Source of the DNA: Roseivirga sp. UBA6061
Lineage (GTDB): Bacteria; Bacteroidota; Bacteroidia; Cytophagales; Cyclobacteriaceae
Assembly: GCA_002427745.1 (NCBI GenBank)
Contig: DIYF01000153.1
Coordinates: 1 to 54,750, forward strand
Reading direction: 5' to 3'
Length of the DNA stretch: 54,750 bases
Part shown: positions 1 to 9,294 of the stretch, one piece after another
Numbering within the stretch: position 1 is the first letter of the stretch
Layout of the letters: each line of letters begins with the position of its first letter
Translations under genes and position numbers: made by a program
Notes under the pieces: model-generated
What the model saw: only the letters and a program-made list of their open reading frames with translations
The model's database searches: none
Told to the model about the DNA's origin: nothing

Positions 1-75
1 AGCGGATACAGTTCCCCGCTGACGGGCAAACTTATCTACCGGCTTGCATCCCGTCAGGATCAGGACTATGCTTAA
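1..75 (+). CDS. 3' end of an unidentified plus-strand gene (partial)
   Basis: Reading frame 1 is open from the first base to a TAA stop at 73-75, giving a 24-residue tail that ends RLASRQDQDYA. The next gene is convergent and ends 23 bases later, which suits a gene end here. The stretch is too short to identify a family, and an open frame of this length can occur by chance, so the call rests on frame and context only. Confidence 0.35.
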   Translation, partial: SGYSSPLTGKLIYRLASRQDQDYA

Positions 76-98
76 AAAAGCTAAGGGGTATATCTTTC

Positions 99-1778
99 TC
101 ATTTGGATTCAATTTTAGCATTGTCTGAAAACAATGGCGGATGTTGTTCGTCAAAGTCTGTTTGTTCCTGAAAGGCCTGTGCCATGGCCAGGATACTGCC
201 TTCGTCATACAAGTTGGCAATAAGGGTGAGACTGGTAGGCCTGCCCTTCTTATCAAAACCTGTGGGTACACTGATTACCGGATGGCCGGTGAGGTTGGTT
301 ATGAACAGTTGCCTGCCGCGGAAGGTGGGCGAAATAATAACATCATAGTCTTTAAAGAGTGCATTGATTTCCTCAATCAGTCTGCGCCTTTGTCGATTGG
401 CCTGCAGATACTCCACTGCAGGAATAAAGCGAGACTGCCTGAGGGAATTAGCCCGTGATCCCTGCGTCTGCTCCACCATATTATCAGTGGCCCCGCTGAT
501 TACCAGCTCATCAAAAAAGGCCCCTGCTTCTGCTCTCAGAATGATATCGAAAACAGCATAAGGATAGTCTTTTGGAAGAGATATAGCCGTTGGTTTGACG
601 CCCAGAGCCTCAAAAGTTTTCAGAGCATCCCTGAGATTGTCTCCTGTATCAGATTTATCTGCATCAATGTCATCTTTGATATAGGCCACTCTCAGCTGAT
701 CCATTGCTTTCGTCTGCGCATTGAAAGGGGCACTATTGGTAGTCGGGTCTTTCGGGTCCCGACCATAGATGGCCTGGAACACGATCGCACAGTCTTCTGC
801 TGACCGCGCCATGGGGCCGATTTTATCCATGGACCAGCTCAGGCTCATGGTACCGTGCCGACTGACTCTGCCATAGGTGGGTCTCAGGCCGGTAATGCCG
901 TTTCTCGTGCTGGGTGAAGTGATAGAGCCCAGTGTTTCTGTACCAATAGAAAAGGCAACCAGCCCGGCTGCTGTAGCGGATCCCGGACCTGCCGAGGAGC
1001 CACTTGCTCCCTGTGTCAGATCCCAGGGGTTTTTGGTTTTACCACCAAACCAGACGTCTCCTCTCGCCAGTGCCCCGGAGACCAGTTTGGCAATTAAGAT
1101 GGCACCCTGCTCCTCAAGCCTTTTCACCACAGTAGCCGTGTAGTCAATCACCTGATTTTTATAAGGTGCGGCTCCCCAGGTAGTTGGGTAACCTGCTACC
1201 GCCATCAGGTCTTTCACCCCATAAGGTATGCCGTGAAGAATGCCTTTGTAGTTTCCTGCGGCTATCTCCCGATCGGCTTTCCGGGCCTGTTCCATGGCCA
1301 GATCTTCCGTAATGGTAATAACACTCAGCAGCTGATCATCATAGCGCCTGATCCGGTTAATGTAAAGCTGAGTGAGGGCCACAGCTGTTAACTTTCTTTG
1401 TCTGATCAGAGAGGCCAGCTGAGGAATGCTGTAATAGGCCAGCTCTTCTTCAGAGGAAGGCATGTCAACATCTGAGGGGATTTTGGCCTGATAAGGAGTT
1501 CCCTGTTCCGGTATTTCAAACCCTGCCGGATGCGGATCAAATACCATGGCCGGAAAAGTTTCATTACTCACCTGATACTTTCTGAGGGAGTCATACCCTG
1601 CTTTGTTTCTGCCGAGGTAGCGATACATGGTATCAACGGCCTGTTTATCAAAGTCGAGCCCTATCAGCTTCTGACCGTGCTTTATGTCTTTCTTGGTAAA
1701 AGTGTATTGAGATTTGCAGGAGGACAAGCCGACCATAGACAAAATAGCCAAAGCCAGCAAAGGGAATCGGTTGTTCAT
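99..1778 (-). CDS. Amidase signature family hydrolase, lipoprotein
   Basis: A 559-residue amidase signature enzyme, expected to hydrolyse an amide to acid and ammonia or amine in the periplasm. The N-terminus is a lipoprotein signal with lipobox LSSC (Cys about 21). The Ser-cisSer-Lys triad is visible: Lys about 189 in GIPYGVKDL, cis-Ser about 262 in the Gly/Ser-rich ASGSSAGPGS, and nucleophile Ser about 285 in ETLGSITSPS. The length is slightly above the usual 450-520 because of a linker of about 100 residues before the catalytic domain. It is the last gene of a minus-strand run after the TspO-like gene, 21 bases away. The substrate is not evident; secreted Bacteroidota homologues are usually just called amidases. 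Confidence 0.92.
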   Translation of the reverse strand: MNNRFPLLALAILSMVGLSSCKSQYTFTKKDIKHGQKLIGLDFDKQAVDTMYRYLGRNKAGYDSLRKYQVSNETFPAMVFDPHPAGFEIPEQGTPYQAKIPSDVDMPSSEEELAYYSIPQLASLIRQRKLTAVALTQLYINRIRRYDDQLLSVITITEDLAMEQARKADREIAAGNYKGILHGIPYGVKDLMAVAGYPTTWGAAPYKNQVIDYTATVVKRLEEQGAILIAKLVSGALARGDVWFGGKTKNPWDLTQGASGSSAGPGSATAAGLVAFSIGTETLGSITSPSTRNGITGLRPTYGRVSRHGTMSLSWSMDKIGPMARSAEDCAIVFQAIYGRDPKDPTTNSAPFNAQTKAMDQLRVAYIKDDIDADKSDTGDNLRDALKTFEALGVKPTAISLPKDYPYAVFDIILRAEAGAFFDELVISGATDNMVEQTQGSRANSLRQSRFIPAVEYLQANRQRRRLIEEINALFKDYDVIISPTFRGRQLFITNLTGHPVISVPTGFDKKGRPTSLTLIANLYDEGSILAMAQAFQEQTDFDEQHPPLFSDNAKIESK

Positions 1779-1799
1779 GCAGGGATGGGTCTGAAAAGT

Positions 1800-2570
1800 T
1801 TAGGACCTTAATCTGACGATTTTCCTTGTAAAGACATAACCGCCTGTCACCAAAACTACGAGTATGGCTACCAGGGCAGCCCAGGCCACATACTCCGTTA
1901 ATGTGGAGAATTGAGCAATGCGCGCCTTGTAAATTCCATAAAGTGCCCAGACCGTTACAGCGGCATACCAGCCGTTTTTGAACCGAAACAGCTGCCAGGT
2001 GGCTAGAAAAGTTGCTACCGAGATCACAACAAGCGTCAATACTACCGCGGTAATGTCCTGATAAGGAATTCCCCAGGAAATCAGGAGTGCGGAGAGATTG
2101 GCTATGGTTGCCACACAGATCCATGCGAGGTAAACACTGAAATTGGCTTTGGTGATGGCTCCTCCTGCTCTTAGCAGCTCTGTCTTCTGAGACAGCAGAA
2201 AAGCATAGATCAGAGATATCAGCAGCCCGAGCATGAGTATTACAGAAATTTCAAGTGCCTCATGATGCCATGCAAAAATCCAACCCACATTCAGCAGACA
2301 AATGCCGGCAAAAACCTTGGTGAGCCTCATATCTCCCTTGCCTTCTGACTTGAAAGATTCTACCAGTTGCACGACAATGAAACTTATATTGAGCAGGTAG
2401 ATTACACTCCATATGGCGAAAGTAGAACCTGCGGGAGTAAAGAGCGCAGGGTAATGTGCTGACACTTCCCCGGTAGAAATGTCATTGATCGCACCAGTGC
2501 CCCCCAAAAAATTGATATAGAGCGTAGCCGACAAAATAAGAAGCGAAGAGAGTGCAATGAGTTTCTTCAC
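1800..2570 (-). CDS. TspO/MBR-like membrane protein (tryptophan-rich sensory protein type)
   Basis: A 256-residue hydrophobic protein with about seven membrane segments. FTPAGSTFAIWSVIYLLN near residue 45 matches the conserved P-x-G-x-x-F-x-x-W-x-x-Y signature of the TspO/MBR family, and aromatic residues recur in later helices (NVGWIFAWH, SVYLAWI). It is longer than classical five-helix TspO (about 160 residues) and belongs to the long, poorly studied variant. TspO proteins bind porphyrins and other hydrophobic ligands; the role here is unknown. The start codon is GTG, followed by Lys-Lys and a hydrophobic stretch; no early ATG exists. It lies between the DUF5916 gene and the amidase on the same strand, probably co-transcribed. 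Confidence 0.72.
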   Translation of the reverse strand: MKKLIALSSLLILSATLYINFLGGTGAINDISTGEVSAHYPALFTPAGSTFAIWSVIYLLNISFIVVQLVESFKSEGKGDMRLTKVFAGICLLNVGWIFAWHHEALEISVILMLGLLISLIYAFLLSQKTELLRAGGAITKANFSVYLAWICVATIANLSALLISWGIPYQDITAVVLTLVVISVATFLATWQLFRFKNGWYAAVTVWALYGIYKARIAQFSTLTEYVAWAALVAILVVLVTGGYVFTRKIVRLRS

Positions 2571-2668
2571 AGACGCTATTTTGTAAAGAAACCACGTCCT
2601 TATAGGGATTGTTTAATACATGGCTGGAATAATCTGATAAATATGAAGTTTCTGCTTTGATTAACCAA

Positions 2669-4885
2669 TCAGAGGTTGAGCCAATAGGTGAGCTTGAATA
2701 CCAGGGAACGGGATTTGGACTGGCCAATATCAATAAATCCTCCCTCATCAGTAGCCAGGTAATTATCTGTATATACCAGGAAGAAATCAGACACCGGGCT
2801 GAATCGCCACTGTAATCTGGAGTTGATGTTCAGGTTCTCAATTTGGCTGTTATACTGTACAAAGGTTGTCCAAAAGAGCTTCTTCGTAAAAGTAAAGTCA
2901 AAGCGGGGCCCTATGAGGAAAAGGTTGGCATCGTTGTAAGGATCGGGTAATCTGATACGGTTATAGGCAAAGTCGATACTGGTAAAACCCAGTGGCTGAT
3001 AGCGGAATGTCACCGAGCCTTCCAGGTTGATGCGCGTACCGTTGAAATAGCCACCTGACCTGGTACTCAGGTCAAAGAAAAGCTTTTTGCGCTGATCAGA
3101 GTTATAGCGTGCTATGATCAGGTTATTGGTGTACTCTGTATCGCTGGGGAGTGCCAGCCCCCCGCTCCCGCTGGGGTCAAAGCCACTGAAGAGAAAAGTG
3201 TACTGCCTGCGCAACCTGACACTGAGTCGGGAAGAATTCTTCCAGTTAATATCGTAGAGCAGGTTCACGTCCCAGTCGAGCAGGCCAAATTCATCATTGC
3301 CCACAACATCGAAATCAAATCCGGGCCCGTGGCGCTGAATTGTGCTGTTTTCAGGGAAGAATGAGTAACGGGTAGTACTGTTTACCTGCCGGATGTCATT
3401 TCTTCTTACAAAACCCACTTCCGGATTGTAACCATCGCCAACCACCTGTGAAAACAGGCGGACGTTGATTTTAGGCACACCATAGGTCAGCTGAAAACCT
3501 GTAGCAAAGGGATTTTCTCCCTGTATTTCATCGAAAGAATGATGAAAAAAGACCTTTCCATTCCAGAAATTGTCTGCCGATGCGAGGTTATAATCCACCC
3601 CGAGCGTTCGGTTCTTTTCGCTGAAATTTATGGCATCATAGCTACCTTCATCCTCGAAGGTCTGCTTGTTCACAAAGAGAAAATTGATGTTCGAACGGGC
3701 AAACACTTTCTGCTGTACTGTCAGCACCGAGTAGTTGTAAGAAGGCAGTCCGATCGTCTCATCATCACCAGCCTGCATAGAAAGCAGCCCCAGTCTCAGG
3801 TTATTATTGATCTTTCCGCTCAGCCTTACCCCGGCAGGAATCGGGTTCTGAACGTTCTGACCCGTACTTTCATCCCGGGCTACCCCTATTCTTCTGGAGA
3901 AAAACGGTCGTGTGCCGCGGTTGCCATAATTGGAAAAGAGGTCGGCATTTTCAAGAAAAAACTGCCTGCGTTCAGGAAAGAATATCTCGAACCTGTCAAG
4001 ATTGGTAACCTGCTGGTCCACCTCAACCTGCGAGAAGTCAGGGTTCACCGTGAGGTCAAGGTTTAACCCGGGCGTCACGGCATACTTCAGGTCGAGCCCC
4101 ATATCAAAATCCCCTGATGAAGGCCCCGCTTCCTCAAAATCCTTACTTTGCCCGGCCGCTATATAGGGAATGAGAGATATATTCTGCCCTGGCTTCTGGG
4201 TAGGTTCATCCCAGTTCATCTTCCGCATGGTGGCCAGGTTAATGATGGGGAAATTTCGGGAAATAGGCGACCAGGTGGAGCGTTCAGCAAATTCACTGTC
4301 TATGCGGTAGAAGTTCACGTTCCATTGAAGCTGGTTTTCACTAAACCTCAGTGTCTTAAATGGAATGGCCATTTCTGCCACCCAATAGCCATCATATTGT
4401 TTGGCTTCTCCATACCATTTATTGTCCCAGTCCAGCGAAAAGGAACCCTCTCCACTCCCCCCGTTTGAAATAAGCCCTTCCCTTCTTACGCCATAGGGAT
4501 TGATCCCGAAAAGAGCAGCATTGGTATTGTCCTGAAAAGCATCGATCAGAATGGAGAAACTGTCATTCGCTTCACCTCGGAAATCTCTTCGCAAAGAGGG
4601 AGTTACATATTTTCGGTCAGGTTCCCGGTTTTGCATTACGCCCAGTACATAGATATACTGATCGTCATAGAGAATCCTGGCCACTGTTTGAGAAACAGCC
4701 AGAGATGTATCAAACGGAAAGAATTGTTGAAAGTCGTAAGCGGAATCGGCCGACAGCCATGCCTCATCGTCCATGATGCCGTCAATTTTAATCACTCCGG
4801 TAGCTCTTTTGATGGTGATGTCCTGGCTATTCGCAAAAGTTACAGCCAGACAAAGGGCCATCAGAGTAAGGAGTATTTTCGGCAT
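2669..4885 (-). CDS. DUF5916 outer-membrane protein with CBM9-like N-terminal domain
   Basis: A 738-residue protein with a Sec signal peptide (about residues 1-20, cleavage after FANSQ). Residues about 25-215 form a family-9 carbohydrate-binding-like domain (IKIDGIMDDEAW, DDQYIYVLGVM, WVAEMAIPFKTLRF). The remainder is the DUF5916 region, recognised by LTVNPDFSQVEVDQQVTNLD and FFPERRQFFLENADLF, followed by alternating beta strands that read as an outer-membrane barrel ending in LTYWLNL. The family is common in Bacteroidota and has no firm function; surface binding or transport of a glycan or another ligand is possible. It is the first gene of the minus-strand group with the TspO-like and amidase genes, 98 bases upstream of the former. 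Confidence 0.88.
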   Translation of the reverse strand: MPKILLTLMALCLAVTFANSQDITIKRATGVIKIDGIMDDEAWLSADSAYDFQQFFPFDTSLAVSQTVARILYDDQYIYVLGVMQNREPDRKYVTPSLRRDFRGEANDSFSILIDAFQDNTNAALFGINPYGVRREGLISNGGSGEGSFSLDWDNKWYGEAKQYDGYWVAEMAIPFKTLRFSENQLQWNVNFYRIDSEFAERSTWSPISRNFPIINLATMRKMNWDEPTQKPGQNISLIPYIAAGQSKDFEEAGPSSGDFDMGLDLKYAVTPGLNLDLTVNPDFSQVEVDQQVTNLDRFEIFFPERRQFFLENADLFSNYGNRGTRPFFSRRIGVARDESTGQNVQNPIPAGVRLSGKINNNLRLGLLSMQAGDDETIGLPSYNYSVLTVQQKVFARSNINFLFVNKQTFEDEGSYDAINFSEKNRTLGVDYNLASADNFWNGKVFFHHSFDEIQGENPFATGFQLTYGVPKINVRLFSQVVGDGYNPEVGFVRRNDIRQVNSTTRYSFFPENSTIQRHGPGFDFDVVGNDEFGLLDWDVNLLYDINWKNSSRLSVRLRRQYTFLFSGFDPSGSGGLALPSDTEYTNNLIIARYNSDQRKKLFFDLSTRSGGYFNGTRINLEGSVTFRYQPLGFTSIDFAYNRIRLPDPYNDANLFLIGPRFDFTFTKKLFWTTFVQYNSQIENLNINSRLQWRFSPVSDFFLVYTDNYLATDEGGFIDIGQSKSRSLVFKLTYWLNL

Positions 4886-5453
4886 GTCGCCAAATTAACA
4901 CTTCCAAGTGATGAGATGTTTCAATTTACATCAATGGACATTTGTTGCTGTGAAGGCCTGGATTTATTGACAAAAAGCAGTAAGAAAAAAAGGGCCCCTT
5001 ATGAGCCCTTGATACTTAGCCCGATGCACCACTACGCCAGGACTACATAATAATCAAGGGTTAAAATCGAACATTCTGAACAACTGAGTTCAGTTCTGTG
5101 AAGAATGATTTCACGAAGCCGTTCAAATAGATATTATGGCTTGATAATAGCAAAAAATTTAATCTCCACATTCTACAAAAACGTTGATTTGACCCGATAG
5201 AAAATGACGATCAAATCATTTTATCAAAAATATTTAATCTTAAAATTCAAGAAAGGGCCAAACAGCCTCTTTTGTATTGAAAACTCAGCTTTCAACAGCC
5301 TTTGGTGTGTCAGATTATTTTAATCCATAATCCGTCTTATCATTTTATTTTCATAGAATATTGAATAGATTAATAACTACTTAAAGTCAATTAAACTACT
5401 GAATATCACAATATAATATTTTCAGATAGAGCGTCATATCATTAAACATTAAC
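4886..5453. other. 568-bp intergenic stretch, AT-rich towards its right half
   Basis: This lies between the divergent DUF5916 gene and the VKOR-fusion operon. The left part (4985-5060) contains a minus-strand terminator and a foldable RNA (separate entry). From about 5060 to 5453 the DNA is markedly AT-rich compared with surrounding genes and has no convincing open frame; it must hold the promoter of the 5454-9801 operon, but I could not place a convincing TTTG / TAnnTTTG pair. Confidence 0.6.
4985..5060 (-). ncRNA. Candidate structured RNA ending in a Rho-independent terminator
   Basis: Read on the minus strand, CCCTTGAT (5060-5053) can pair with ATCAAGGG (5013-5006), and inside it TAGTCC (5045-5040) pairs with GGGCTA (5022-5017) with one G-U. 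The stretch then runs into AAGGGC (5010-5005) pairing with GCCCTT (4995-4990) and seven T (4991-4985). The bases ATCAAGGG are shared, so the long stem and the terminator stem exclude each other, as in attenuators and riboswitches. No protein gene on the minus strand ends here. It may be a small RNA, a leader-like element or a relic of a lost gene. The family is not recognised. Confidence 0.4.
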
Positions 5454-7085
5454 ATGAGTTTTGAAGTCATTGTCTATCAGTTATTTAGAGCTTGTAACAT
5501 CGCGGTAAGTAAACCTTATCTGACTGAACGCATTAAAGCCCATCCTGATTACCCTTCGCTGGCAAGTCTTACTGACCTTCTGGATGAGTGGGAACTGGAC
5601 TATTCAGCCCTGCAACTGGAACCCGCTGATCTCGCCCAAATGGAATATCCCTTTCTGGCACATGTAGTCACCAGCCAGGGCATGGAAGACTTTGAGATTG
5701 TGAAAAACGCAGAACAGCTGAACAAGGACAAAGATCGCTTTTTGCATGCCTGGACGGGGATTGTCGTGTGGATGGCGAGTGGGCAGTCTATTATCAGCGA
5801 GGATCATAAAAGTGCCCGGCTGGATGAGCTGAACAACCGCAATGCTGTATGGACTGTCAGTGCTGTCTCACTGATCGCCTTCTTTTTTACATATACCTGG
5901 CCTTTCGACCTCCTCAGTGCAGGATACGCCCTGTTTAGTCTGGCAGGTATTCTGGTTTCGGCAGCTATTGTGGGCTATGCCATGGGGAATGAGAACAGCA
6001 TTTCAAGATCCTTTTGCAAGGTGGGTGTCTCCGGCTGTCAGAAAATCATTAATTCCCGTTTTAGCAAAATACTACCCCAGGTACACCTTTCAGACCTGGC
6101 TCTGATATACTTTATCGGTCTCTTGCTGGTACAAACCTTCACTGCAGGAAGCACTTCACAAGGACCAGCTCCTTTTTTCATCATTCCTTCAGCACTGGCT
6201 GTATTGGCTACGCTTATCACACTGGGGTATCAGCTGATCAAGGGCGACTGGTGCAAGCTGTGTCTGCTTTTAACAGCGGTAATCTGGGGGCAGGCCCTAC
6301 TCTTGTTTTCAACAGTTTCTGTAACAGGTGCTCCGGCCATTGACCTGGCATTTCTACCCAAAGCTATAGTAGCTTTTGTACTCGGGGCGGTATGGATCGT
6401 GATAAAGCCCTATGTCGTTAAAAGTCAGAAGGTAGATGGACAGAATGTGACCATTCGAAAATGGAGGCAGAATCCGTCATGGTTTCATGCACTTTTGCCT
6501 GTGCACAAGGCCATAGACCGAAGTATCTGGAGCAAAGAGATTTTCTACGGAAACCCCGATGGGGTTTTACAGATTACCCTGGCCACCGGCCCCTACTGCC
6601 ATCCCTGCTCTATCGCGCATGCCAGGCTAGAGCATATTTTCTCAAGGTACCCGGAGGATATCGGGGTGAAAATTCGCTTTGTGATTAAAGAATCAAAAGC
6701 CAGGGATAAAGAGGCCACTATGGCCATTCTTGATGCCTATGAGCGACTTGTATGGCAAAACGGCACCCCGAGTGCCGGTCACCCGCTGGCAGAGCAAATC
6801 ATTAAATACTGGTTTGAACATCAGGACCTGAAGCGCTTCAGTGAACGGTACCCTTCTTCCCGTCAAGTCAGTCCGGATATGGAAAGCCTACTCAGGCAAC
6901 ACATACATTGGGGAAAGCAGTTTCAGATTGACCAGACACCTGGATTCTTCGTGAACGGTCATGAAATGCCCAACCCGCATACCCTGGTGGACCTCAATAT
7001 CTTTCTTGACAGCTACATCGAGCAGCTCAAACCATCTCCCCGGTTTTTCGAAATGCCGGATCAGCCAAATCAGTCATTATCCTGA
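5454..7085 (+). CDS. C39-like / vitamin K epoxide reductase / DsbA-like fusion (disulfide-forming oxidase)
   Basis: A 543-residue membrane protein with three parts. Residues 1-110 resemble a C39 peptidase domain (YPSLASLTDLLDEW, PFLAHV, DFEIV) but lack the catalytic Cys and His. Residues about 130-320 are a multi-pass VKOR domain with the loop cysteine pair C188/C195 and the quinone-side CxxC C267-C270 (DWCKLC). Residues about 355-530 are a thioredoxin/DsbA-like domain with C382-C385 (YCHPC) and cis-Pro about 496 (QTPGFF). VKOR-Trx fusions make disulfides and pass electrons to quinone. The gene directly abuts the ABC exporter (TGA immediately followed by ATG), so oxidation is probably linked to export of the four-cysteine peptides encoded nearby. 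The degenerate C39-like part may bind leader peptides (inference). Confidence 0.9.
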   Translation: MSFEVIVYQLFRACNIAVSKPYLTERIKAHPDYPSLASLTDLLDEWELDYSALQLEPADLAQMEYPFLAHVVTSQGMEDFEIVKNAEQLNKDKDRFLHAWTGIVVWMASGQSIISEDHKSARLDELNNRNAVWTVSAVSLIAFFFTYTWPFDLLSAGYALFSLAGILVSAAIVGYAMGNENSISRSFCKVGVSGCQKIINSRFSKILPQVHLSDLALIYFIGLLLVQTFTAGSTSQGPAPFFIIPSALAVLATLITLGYQLIKGDWCKLCLLLTAVIWGQALLLFSTVSVTGAPAIDLAFLPKAIVAFVLGAVWIVIKPYVVKSQKVDGQNVTIRKWRQNPSWFHALLPVHKAIDRSIWSKEIFYGNPDGVLQITLATGPYCHPCSIAHARLEHIFSRYPEDIGVKIRFVIKESKARDKEATMAILDAYERLVWQNGTPSAGHPLAEQIIKYWFEHQDLKRFSERYPSSRQVSPDMESLLRQHIHWGKQFQIDQTPGFFVNGHEMPNPHTLVDLNIFLDSYIEQLKPSPRFFEMPDQPNQSLS

Positions 7086-9290
7086 ATGTCGTTCTTCAAA
7101 AAATTCCCTTTTCAGAAGCAAAACAGTGCTATGGACTGCGGTCCTACCTGCCTGAGCATGATTGCCAGTTATTATGGCAAACACTTCAGTATTGAAACAC
7201 TGCGTGAGCTGGCAGGTCAGTCTAAGACAGGTACTTCTCTGCTGTCACTGAGTGAAGCCGGAGAATCTCTGGGTTTCAGAACACGTGGCGCCCATCTCAC
7301 TTATAAGGAGCTGGCTGAGGAGGCCGTTCTGCCCTGTATTCTTCACTGGGACCATGACCACTATGCTGTGGCGATTGATTTTCCGAAAAACCAGAGTAAG
7401 ATTAAAATCGCGGACCCTGCCAAAGGAATACTTACACTTACCAAAAAGGAATTTCTGGAGCACTGGATCAGTTCGGAATACGCAGATTCAGAGCCTGTAG
7501 GCACTGTCTTGCTTCTGGAACCGAGCGCTGCCTTCTATCAGAAGGAAAGTGATAAACAGACCGGAATGAACTGGCGTTGGCTCCTCACCTATCTGAAAAA
7601 GGGCAAGCTCGAGCTTCTGCAGGTTCTGTCATTGCTGCTGATCGTTTCAGTATTGCAGCTGATATTTCCCTTCATCACCCAAAGTGTGATCGATACAGGT
7701 ATTGCCAATAAAAATCTGTCCTTCATCACCATTTTGTTAATTGCGCAACTGGTATTGGTTTTCAGCACCAATATGGGAGAATTCATCCGCAGCCGGATGC
7801 TACTGCAGGTATCGGCTATTCTCAACCTGTCTATTCTGTCAGATTTCTGGATTAAGCTGACACGGCTTCCGCTGAGCTATTTTACACGCAACCAGCTCGG
7901 TGACACACTACAGCGCATAGACGACCACAAAAAGATTGAGTCCTTTCTTACAGGCTCGGCTCTGAACACTTTCTTTTCCACCTTTAACTTCATTGTATAT
8001 GCTATAGTACTGGCTCTCTACAATCCCAGTTTGTTTCTGGTTTTCGGAGTCGGCAGCATTCTTTATCTGCTCTGGGTACAGCTTTTTCTGCGCATCATGC
8101 GAAAAATCAACTACCAGAATTTCTTCCTGGGGTCGAAAGAGAATAACGCCACCATGCAATTGGTGGAGGGCATGCAGGAAATCAGGCTCAACAATGCCGA
8201 GCAACTAAAGCGCTGGGAATGGGAAAACATCCAGGCGCGGATTTTCAAGCTCAGTTTTAAGCAGCATTCCTACAGCCAGATTCAGCAAGTTGGCGCTACC
8301 ATGATTAACCAGGGCAAGGATGTGGTCATTACCTTCATTGTGGCTAATCTGGTAATTAAGGGAGAGCTCACACTGGGGGCCATGTTTGCCATTCAATACA
8401 TTATTGGCCAGCTATCGGGCCCTGTAGAACAACTGATTGGCTTCGTCAAGCAGGGCCAGGAAGCCAAAATAAGTCTTGAAAGGCTCAATGAAGTGCATCA
8501 ACTGCCCGATGAAGAAAGTAAAGCAGGACTAAAAATGAGCGGATTGCCTGTGAGGGCTGAGCTCGGGGTTCACGACCTTTCCTTTACCTATCCGGGAAGT
8601 CACGATCCTGTATTTACAGATCTGAACCTGACCATACCTGCCGGTAAAACCACCGCGATTGTAGGGTCCAGCGGTAGCGGAAAAACGACACTGTTAAAGC
8701 TTTTACTCAAGTTTTATGATAACTACTCGGGACAAATCACGGTAGGCGGAGAAGATATTTCGGAGCTCAGTTCTGCTCAATGGAGAAAGCTTGTGGGTAC
8801 CGTTATGCAGGATGGCTTTGTATTTAACGATACCCTGGCCCGCAATATAGCTGTGACAGAACAGGAACCCGACCAGGAAAGACTCAGGCAGGCCTGTATC
8901 ATTGCCAATATTCTGGAGTTCATTGAAGATTTACCGAATGGCTTTAATACCAAGCTTGGTTCAGACGGACAAGGCATTAGTCAGGGCCAGAAGCAGCGCA
9001 TCCTCATAGCCAGGGCCGTTTACAAAAACCCTGACTATCTCTTCTTTGATGAAGCTACCAACGCACTGGATGCAAACAATGAGAAATCAATCGTCTCTAA
9101 CCTTAATAAGTTCTTTCACGGACGAACGGTAATTGTAGTGGCGCATCGGCTGAGCACGGTAAAAAATGCGGATAAAATCGTGGTACTGGAGCACGGCTAT
9201 ATTATTGAAGAAGGCACACACGAAGAACTGACTGACCGGAAAGGACGCTACTATCACCTGGTGAAGGATCAACTTGAACTTGGAAACTAA
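7086..9290 (+). CDS. Peptidase-containing ABC exporter (C39 protease, ABC membrane domain, ATPase)
   Basis: A 734-residue exporter of double-glycine-leader peptides. Residues 1-130 are an active-looking C39 cysteine protease: Q12, C18 (MDCGPTC), H92 (HDHYAV) and D110 (ADPAKG). Residues about 160-460 are the six-helix ABC transporter membrane domain. The ATPase has Walker A GSSGSGKTT (about 528), signature ISQGQKQR (about 630, a variant of LSGGQ), Walker B YLFFDEATNALD (about 653) and H-loop VAHRLS (about 686). The protease cuts after GG and the transporter moves the core across the inner membrane. Three GG-leader precursor genes lie 2-5 kb downstream on the other strand and are the obvious substrates. 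The gene starts right after the stop of the VKOR fusion and is followed 4 bases later by the HlyD-like gene. Confidence 0.95.
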   Translation: MSFFKKFPFQKQNSAMDCGPTCLSMIASYYGKHFSIETLRELAGQSKTGTSLLSLSEAGESLGFRTRGAHLTYKELAEEAVLPCILHWDHDHYAVAIDFPKNQSKIKIADPAKGILTLTKKEFLEHWISSEYADSEPVGTVLLLEPSAAFYQKESDKQTGMNWRWLLTYLKKGKLELLQVLSLLLIVSVLQLIFPFITQSVIDTGIANKNLSFITILLIAQLVLVFSTNMGEFIRSRMLLQVSAILNLSILSDFWIKLTRLPLSYFTRNQLGDTLQRIDDHKKIESFLTGSALNTFFSTFNFIVYAIVLALYNPSLFLVFGVGSILYLLWVQLFLRIMRKINYQNFFLGSKENNATMQLVEGMQEIRLNNAEQLKRWEWENIQARIFKLSFKQHSYSQIQQVGATMINQGKDVVITFIVANLVIKGELTLGAMFAIQYIIGQLSGPVEQLIGFVKQGQEAKISLERLNEVHQLPDEESKAGLKMSGLPVRAELGVHDLSFTYPGSHDPVFTDLNLTIPAGKTTAIVGSSGSGKTTLLKLLLKFYDNYSGQITVGGEDISELSSAQWRKLVGTVMQDGFVFNDTLARNIAVTEQEPDQERLRQACIIANILEFIEDLPNGFNTKLGSDGQGISQGQKQRILIARAVYKNPDYLFFDEATNALDANNEKSIVSNLNKFFHGRTVIVVAHRLSTVKNADKIVVLEHGYIIEEGTHEELTDRKGRYYHLVKDQLELGN

Positions 9291-9294
9291 GGCT

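Noticed and set aside
141..1143. Several plus-strand frames across the amidase
   Set aside because: Low-complexity shadow frames opposite a strong coding frame.
3539..4468. Plus-strand frames over the DUF5916 gene
   Set aside because: Shadow frames; the minus-strand protein is continuous and recognisable.
5254..5453. Bacteroidota-type promoter (TTTG and TAnnTTTG) before the VKOR operon
   Set aside because: Partial matches exist but the spacing and the TA pair are not convincing.
8960..9010. Variant ABC signature ISQGQ read as an inactive transporter
   Set aside because: Walker A, Walker B and H-loop are intact and ISQGQ/LSQGQ forms occur in active C39 exporters, so it is not evidence of loss.
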